Source: Notolepis coatsorum (lineage: Eukaryota; Chordata; Actinopteri; Aulopiformes; Paralepididae). From it: a stretch of DNA of 64,000 nt. The notes below the pieces were generated by a model. The model made no database searches. It was given only the letters and a program-made list of their open reading frames with translations, and was not told the origin of the DNA. Where the stretch lies: positions 22,292,191-22,356,190 of the forward strand of contig OZ020601.1 in NCBI GenBank assembly GCA_963971535.1, read 5' to 3'. Positions within the stretch are counted from its first letter, which is position 1; every line of letters starts with the position of its first letter. Both the position numbers and the translations under genes were made by a program. Of this stretch, positions 57,317-64,000 are shown piece by piece.

Positions 57317-58495
57317 GTACATTAAACGGGACATTAGTCACGGGTTGAAGGGGCCGTGAGTGTGATTAAACAGTATATTCAAATCTAATATAGCGCTGTT
57401 AAATTTAGAAGTTCAGGGTCGGTCGTTATGCCTTAATAACGATGTATAGTTAAACTGAGGGTAATCAAGCCTTATCGCAGCAGAAGCTGGTCGATAAAAA
57501 CGAACAGCGATCCGATACAGACCAGGTATACACACACGTTATCTTATATGTATTATTGTTTGTTTGTCTGTCTACGTTTCGTTTGTATGTGCACAGTATT
57601 AGAACCCGCCGCGGTGCTTTATTGAGTTAAGAACCGGCTGATATCGCGCCGAGCATTGGGAAACGAGTTAACGTTATACAGGGAATAACATTGGGGTGCA
57701 ACTCTCGCGACATGCTAGGAAAGTGACTTCCGGTTGGGAATTGTAGTTTTATCGTTTCTGTTTGTTTACGTTTCACATATGCACAGGCTCGTTCATTCGG
57801 TTACAAAACGCTGGTTTTAGGTGAATTCCAGGCTATTGAGAGCCCGCGGAAAAGTACTGCATGGATTTCAAAGCGTTATTTCCGAGGTGAATGAGAACGC
57901 GTGAACGTCGCTTGGAGTGATGACGTCATACGATGTGCGCCATGAAGTTATGATTTTGATATGAAACTATCCATGGGCGAACGTAAAGTTTAATATGCCC
58001 GAGGCCGAGGGTATATGAAATCCACGTGTAGCATCTGTTTTATTTGTATGTGTATATACGCGCTGCTATTAGAACGTTGTGTTACTGTAGCGAGATGCAA
58101 AAGAGTTTTTCCAAAGTTGCATTATCCCAGACCACCGGAGAAACAAGCCGAGCATTGCATTGACGACATGTAGCGTGTTACAGCCTCAAGGACCACTATT
58201 CGATTGAAGATACACATAAACACAAAATCGCGTTTAATTCATAAAAGGGGGTAAGTTAATATGGTTATTCAATAACTGAACACAACTATGAGGACGACGT
58301 CAGCACAACAGCTGTCCGGTGAGTATGAAACAAACCTTGATGATGCATGACACATCTAATATCAGTTACTGTGAATTACAACTATCAAACAAATCAATTC
58401 TAGTTTAAAACAGTGTATGGTTTAACTCCCACATATTTTTGATACGAGGTACCATAGAGAAGCATGCATCAAATATAACGTATTCTGCAACAGTA
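57317..58495. other. No gene recognised
   Basis: Apparently unique sequence of balanced composition; one of the least repetitive stretches in the right half. No exon or terminal repeats identified. Confidence 0.4.
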
Positions 58496-58503
58496 GATTA
58501 GAC

Positions 58504-59079
58504 CAGTGGTTCCCAAAGTCGGGGTCGCGACCCAAAGATGGGCCGCGAGATGATTAAAAAAAAAAAAAAAAAAAAAAAAAAACATTTTTTTTATTTTTTA
58601 TTTTTATTTTTATTTATTTTTTAATATTTTTTGTCAGGTCACTGAACTTAGAAGCAGGCCAGGACAGTGTTTCTAGTTGTATTCTAAAATTCTATTCTAT
58701 TCTAAAATGTGACTATATGGTTTTATATTAACTTAATAAATAAACAAAAACGAAAAATCTACTTATTTCAACGAACATTTCAAACTAAATAACAGATTAT
58801 GCACATAAAACGCTGAAAACAACCGAAGCAACAATAGTATTTTAATGAGGCTATTATTATTATCATTATTATTTTGCAACAAGTTAGCCCTCTCATAAAT
58901 AGCACATATAAATGAATAACTAACTTGAACTAACTTAATAGGATTGAAGTGATATTTGGCTTAAAAAATCGGTCGCCTGGCAAAAAAAATAAAAAAAAAG
59001 GCCAGACGATGTGCATTGGGCCGCGGCTCTCTGACGCCTTATTTTCTGGGCCCCGGCCTGAAAAGTTTGGGAACCCCTG
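58504..59079. mobile_element. hAT MITE with 8-bp duplication
   Basis: Termini CAGTGGTTCCCAAAGTCGGG and (other strand) CAGGGGTTCCCAAACTTTTC. Duplication gattagac at 58496-58503 and 59080-59087. An internal poly-A/T stretch near 58555-58625 follows the left end. No transposase frame. Confidence 0.9.
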
Positions 59080-59362
59080 GATTAGACGTTATAACCTTAG
59101 ATTACTTTGACACAAACTATAGAGTAAACCAGCCCCCCAAGAGACAGACAGATCTGGCCCTGAGGCGAGAAGCAGAGTAATGCAGACACCCAAATTGTAT
59201 CACAAAATACGGAAACTCAAATGATTTGCATCTGAACAGACAAGACACAAAGTGAGACCAGCTACAATCATGTAAATTGAGACCCCAAAATAATCTACAT
59301 TTGAACACGAAAATCAGCTGAGGACGATGTGGAGCTGAAAGACAATGCAAATAGCTAGAGAG

Positions 59363-60375
59363 TAGAGGTGGACGGTATAAACGGTATACGGTATAAACGG
59401 TATGAATTTGCTCTACGGTATGGATTTTGACTATACCGTGTAACCGGTAGAGCAGCTCTAAAATAGCAATGACGTCATGTAACCACAGCGCGACTATTTC
59501 AATCGCATTTGCCCCTAAAAATAGATAGAATTAGTCATAGATAATAGATATGTGCAAACTGGAAAAAGTTATTTAGGAGGCTTCGCGTAGTGGGCGTGTC
59601 AACACGCAATTGTCATTTCATAATAAACACATATCACCGCGGCGCACAGCAAGTTTCAATTTCAGTTCCTGGCATTTTTAACCAGTGGAGAAAGGCAAGA
59701 GATTTCCCCATCGTTTTTCTTATATGAATTATTCTACGTTAATAAAACATACCTGGTGATCAACTACAATTTGCTGTAAACATTATGATATGTGTGTAGT
59801 GTTATGATAACGAAGGCTGCAGCGGGAGGATGGCTGCAGCAGTGGATTTGCGAATAGCATGCAGCTGCAGAGCCGCAGAGCCAGGGGCGCTTTCAGGTCT
59901 GGTCACAGGCCCGCTCAACAGCGCCCCCCCCACCCAACGGCTGAATTGCCAATGGCTGAATTGGAGTATTGCACAGTGCAATACTCCAATTCAGCCATTG
60001 GCAATTCAGCCATTGGGTGGGGGGGCGCTGTTGAGCGGGCCCGTGACCAGACCTGAAAGCGCCCCTGGCTCTGCAGCTACATATGCTTCTAGCAAAATCC
60101 AGCATCCAGCCCCGCTGTTTGCAATGGGAGCAGCACGGAGTCTCGACTCGGGACTTATTTTATTTGGAATATAACGACTTTATACGCAAAAGTAGCCTAG
60201 TTTTAAGTTAAAATATTATAAATCTACATGCCTTGAGGATGTCATTCTTTATATAGCCTGCCTATCAGGCAAAAAAATGTATTCTAACGGAAACACTGAT
60301 ACGTGATATATACCGTTACGTCTATGCTTCAAATTATACCGTGATATAAATTTTAGACCATACCGTCCACCCCTA
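59363..60375. mobile_element. Non-autonomous hAT, copy with palindromic core
   Basis: Termini TAGAGGTGGACGGTATAAAC and (other strand) TAGGGGTGGACGGTATGGTC. Duplication ctagagag at 59355-59362 and 60376-60383. The left 230 bp match 56315-56550. Inside, the core is replaced by other sequence containing the hairpin 59872-60077. Confidence 0.9.
59872..60077. repeat. About 205-bp inverted repeat inside the hAT element
   Basis: 59872-59974 and 59976-60077 are near-perfect reverse complements (arm ends gcagagccaggggcgc; centre ttgcac a gtgcaa). Probably a foldback MITE that inserted in the hAT, or a hairpin formed during its origin. Confidence 0.88.
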
Positions 60376-60383
60376 CTAGAGAG

Positions 60384-60802
60384 GACCCTGACCACACCTA
60401 GGGACTCAACTTAGTATCTCCACTATACTTAGTATAGTAGGAAGTATCGCTTTAGATGCAGATGTTCTCGTTGTTACCACCGAGACTCACCTGACAATGG
60501 ATAACAACAAGGAACCACAAAATGCATTGAATGCAATGCTTTTAAAACGAACATGCCCCCTTCATTTAATTAACATGAATTAGACACAGGTGATGAATTT
60601 GCAGTCATGAAAGGCTACCATATTTTCCATACTAACAGAATAACTAACCAGTTGTTTTCATCTCTCTCTTTTCAAGAAGGCACACGAATTAGAGATATGA
60701 TTTCTGAATAAAATCAGACAAAGTAGAAATGCCCAAAATGAAAGATTAATGATGAAAATAACATAACTTGCATACTATCTCCTCCTGTCCTCTGCTTATA
60801 AC
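60384..60802. other. No gene recognised
   Basis: Short AT-rich interval between two hAT elements; nothing identified. Confidence 0.45.
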
Positions 60803-61178
60803 CACTAAACCAGGGGAGGAAACTAACTTTTTGGCTTACCAGCCAACTGGCGAGTAGCTGATTTTTTTTACCAGCCAAACAGATTTTTTACCAGCCAAAA
60901 AAAAATTGCTAATTGTGATAATTACTTCTTTGTATGTCTTCGTCTCAATTGATTTTCAATCATAGTAATAATCACACTGTGTCTCTACTCTTTAAAATAT
61001 TTATTAGCATAAAACATTAATAACAGTGTCTCTACTCTTCACAATATTAGCATAAAACATATTAACATGAAAGAGGGATCTATTCTGGACTGGGTTGGGG
61101 TGAACTGGGCAGTGAAAGATGCTGGGTTGGACTGGGTTGGGCAGTGAAAGAAAAAAACCGAAGTATGTTGTGAAGTGT

Positions 61179-61398
61179 ATAGATAGATGTGAAATGTATA
61201 GATGTAGCAGTACTGTCCATCTGTATGTCGTGTATGTCATATGTTATGATGAATTGAAAATGGGGGACCCTGATGTAAACAAGACGAAAGTCTTTCTCTG
61301 GTCTGCATCCCCTTAACAATTATGTGTATTGAGCCGTACTGTATTGTACACATTCTGCAATCTGTTAATAAAGTTTTCAATCAATCAATCAATCAAGT
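61179..61398 (+). mobile_element. CR1-like LINE 3' tail
   Basis: Matches 49545-49665 (atagatgtagcagtactgtc, gaattgaaaatgggggaccc, agacgaaagtctttctctgg) and goes on to the true 3' end with ttaataaagttttcaatc and (aatc)n, which the 49.6 kb copy lacks. Confidence 0.85.
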
Positions 61399-62069
61399 TA
61401 ACTTTGAACCTCGGTTGTCAAGCCGCGTCAATGTTGTGTATGCATCTGGGTGGGTAGGCATCACAACTGTGTTCACTGTGCCTTTAAGACAGCACGGTGG
61501 GCTGGACAATAGGAGCCTTGTATGGGTTCTGCGGTCCTGCAGCTGGATGCATCTCGGGCTGGACGACAGGGCTGTGAAATACCCTCAGTGTTGTGGTATC
61601 GTCAGTTCGGTTGGTGTGTTGTTGTGCACTGGTTGAGCATGCAATAAAACATATAACCTTACGTCGTAGTCCGGTGCGTTTTTGGAAACATTATAGTCAT
61701 AACAGATACACGGCTAACATGGGGCTGGCTGCTTTGAGCACACACACACTAACGTTAGCTAGCAAGCAGCTATATAGCTAAAACGCTAACTAGAAGCTAA
61801 CTACTGTATACAGTTCCAATAGACTAACATACACCTCTGTGATTTAAATGTGTCCTTGCCTTAGACTCGAGGGTTGTACTAGGGTTGGATGCAGTTCCCC
61901 GTTGGTCAGTCTGTCTGTTTTCCATCTTCTGCTGTGTTTAACGTTCCGCGGGACTTTTATTCAACATTATATATGTCCGCCGCGGGTTGGCCAGTAGCCT
62001 ACTGCGGGAACTTTTATTAAACATTATATATGTCTGCGGGTTGGCCAGTACTGCGGGAACTTTTATTAA

Positions 62070-63206
62070 CCTGTTCCACCCCAGGTGAAAATCTGCATAA
62101 AATGTATACCTAGGTAAATGGAATATTGCTCCACTTCTACAAGGGCTATTTGCATATTCTTGGTATCTAGGAACATCTATGGACCTCAATGAATGTATTC
62201 TCAGTGTCAGAAATATTGTGTCTATTACTAGGCTTGCTTAAATTCTGATGAAACAAAGGAAAATATGAATTATGATTTTTCTTTTCATCTTTGACAGTGA
62301 ATAAAACCATGATAATAATGACCAAACTTAAAAAACTGCCACTGGGCTAATTCAGTACCCTCTTGAGATCATGTGTACAAAAGATCTAAGGAAATTAATA
62401 AAGGGAAGATGATAAAATTGAAGGTTTTGTATATACAGTACTGAATTCTCCCATCCGGACCAATGCAATTTGAAATATTATTATAGAATATAGAATATAT
62501 GCTTATAAATTACCTTATTATAGCCAATTCGCACATTTATATATATATACATATAGTATCTTTCAAATGGCCGAGTTCAATTTGGATATAGTATCACCAG
62601 GCATGCGTAATAACATATACAGTTATTTAATGTAATCGACTGTACTTTTTTATTTCTCCCACAGTGTAATCATTCTGTAACTAATTTCAGATCTGATTCT
62701 TCCTACATGATTACAATAGTGTGGAGAAACTGACTGCGTTTCAATATTTGTCAAAAACGTTACCTTTTGTAGCTTATTATCGCGAATCATAAGAATTATT
62801 GATATGATTGCTTCAGAACGCCGAACTTTGAATGACCATAGCGGACCACAGGAAGTGTAGTTTGGTGAAATTTCAACACTGCCAGATAGCTAGCGAGGTC
62901 CTCTTGAAAATGGCCGCAAAAAGATTCCAATTCTGATCGTTCAACATTTTCATTTCCGCTTCCGGGTCAAGAAACGCGAGTTGAAAAAAAAACTTAAAAT
63001 GATAAAAACTCACTTTTAACCTATTGCTAAACTATTGCCAACCTAACGTTTTACATTCTACATGTATTTGTGACATAGTAGTGATAATAATACTTGAAAA
63101 CGTTTGATTTTAAAAAACGCAAATTTATTGCATCACTCATAAAAATATTAATATATGATAATAATGTCAAAAAGGGGTCGGTACCGACCCCGTGGGGGGG
63201 AACAGG
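62070..63206. mobile_element. piggyBac-like element nested in hAT
   Basis: TTAA at 62066-62069 and 63207-63210. Ends CCTGTTCCACCCC and (other strand) CCTGTTCCCCCCC. A direct repeat of the host on the left (gggaacttttattaaacat near 62008-62026) shows the uninterrupted order. No intact transposase in 1,137 bp. Confidence 0.85.
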
Positions 63207-63505
63207 TTAAACATTCTATATGTCTGCGGGTCTTGTGCAGTGCTCTCGTGGCACTGTCAACTAAAGCGAGCACTCAGGAGACGTGACCGTGATTGCAGAA
63301 TGTTTTTTTTTGTTTTGTTTACTAGTCGCCAGACTGGCGAGTGGTCTTCATGAATCACTCGCCAAACCTAAAAAATACTCGCATTTGGCGAGTAAAGTGG
63401 CCTAATTTCCTCCCCTGCACTAAACCCTTGCTATTTCAAGTACTTTCCATGACTGCAAATATCAAAACCACCAATTGGAGCACAATTATCAACATGTACA
63501 AGGTG

Positions 63506-63685
63506 TACATTTACATTGGTCATTTAACTGACACTTTTATCCAAAGCGACCTACAAGTTCTGTGCGACAGGTCATCAGGAAGACACAACTCTATCAGCTT
63601 AGTAACAACGTCCATCAAAGTATTGAGTACTACAGTGTAGGTTAGTTTATTAGGACAAGTGCATGACAGTAAGTAGGGTTAGATT
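63506..63685 (-). mobile_element. L2-type LINE 3' tail, minus strand
   Basis: Contains acttttatccaaagcgacct, agttctgtgcgacaggtcat and gttagtttattaggacaagt. Same tail as at 21619, 36041 (minus) and 18300 (plus). Confidence 0.78.
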
Positions 63686-63765
63686 TATTTGTATCAGTGG
63701 AAGCAGATAATCAGTTACACAATGATTATCAAAATGCACAAGATGTATTAGAGGTAATTGAATTA

Positions 63766-64000
63766 AGTAAGGGATAATGTATAGCTACGAGGTCATTGTC
63801 GCAAAATAATTGACCGACACGTAGTTTAAAATACCGAGCCGCTTCGGCGAGGTGTTTTAAACGTCAGTGAAGGTCAATTATTTTGCGACAATGACAGAGT
63901 AAAGCTATACATTATCCCGCTTATTACATGGCTAACTTACTAACAATATACCTAATTCATTTGACAAATCGCAGTTGTTCTGTGGCTCTGTCAGCCCAAA
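63766..64000. mobile_element. Left end of a second foldback element, cut by window end
   Basis: Starts ttaagtaagggataatgtat and follows 2637-2830 closely: hairpin arms with gcaaaataattgacc and ggtcaattattttgc, then cttattacatggctaactta. It diverges after ctaattcatttgac. The remainder lies beyond the window. Confidence 0.85.

Larger units (their letters stand above)
60811..63417. mobile_element. 2.6-kb hAT element with 8-bp duplication and nested insertions
   Basis: Termini CAGGGGAGGAAACTAACTTT and (other strand) CAGGGGAGGAAATTAGGCC. Duplication cactaaac at 60803-60810 and 63418-63425. Subterminal ccagccaaac/tggcgagt words lie at both sides. It contains a LINE tail (61179-61398) and a piggyBac-like element (62070-63206). 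No transposase frame survives. Confidence 0.9.

Overview
The window looks like a piece of teleost (ray-finned fish) chromosome that is very rich in transposable elements. The signs are fish-type non-LTR retrotransposons (L2 with an esterase-like ORF1, Rex1/CR1-like, RTE-like), tRNA-derived SINEs, many hAT, piggyBac-like and Harbinger-like non-autonomous DNA transposons, (CA)n and (CT)n microsatellites, and introns with GT/AG borders. There are no operons, ribosome binding sites or CRISPR arrays. The species cannot be named from the sequence alone.

One host protein-coding gene is supported: USP45, a ubiquitin-specific protease, on the minus strand. Three consecutive exons (17966-18117, 13535-13630, 11823-11953) carry the catalytic cysteine box and the start of the peptidase fold. 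Their phases join without a break. The remaining 5' exons (zinc-finger part) and 3' exons (His box) are not seen, so the gene probably runs off one or both ends with very large, transposon-filled introns.

Layout: 0-9 kb holds minisatellites, a foldback element with a minisatellite core, a three-layer SINE/SINE/Harbinger nest and a 32-bp minisatellite. 9-19 kb holds a 418-bp palindrome, hAT MITEs and the USP45 exons among SINEs. 19-35 kb is a tower of nested insertions whose base is one L2 retrotransposon: its ORF1, RT and C-terminal pieces are spread over about 14.5 kb by a Rex1-like LINE, an RTE-like LINE and five or more DNA transposons sitting inside the latter. 35-42 kb holds hAT elements, a GC-rich minisatellite and mostly featureless sequence. 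42-50 kb holds a CR1-like LINE on the plus strand, split inside its endonuclease by a hAT element that itself carries a nearly complete minus-strand LINE. 50-64 kb holds piggyBac-like and hAT elements with clear target-site duplications, foldback structures, and at the very end a second copy of the foldback terminus seen at 2.6 kb.

The most informative data are the target-site duplications. At least nine hAT-type insertions keep exact 8-bp duplications, three piggyBac-like ones keep TTAA, and one RTE-like LINE keeps a 13-bp duplication. Together they allow the insertion order to be read directly. The most unusual observations are a homologous core of about 500 bp shared by two hAT families with different termini, the minisatellite-bearing foldback element, and the very long palindromes. 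No clearly new functional gene system was found.
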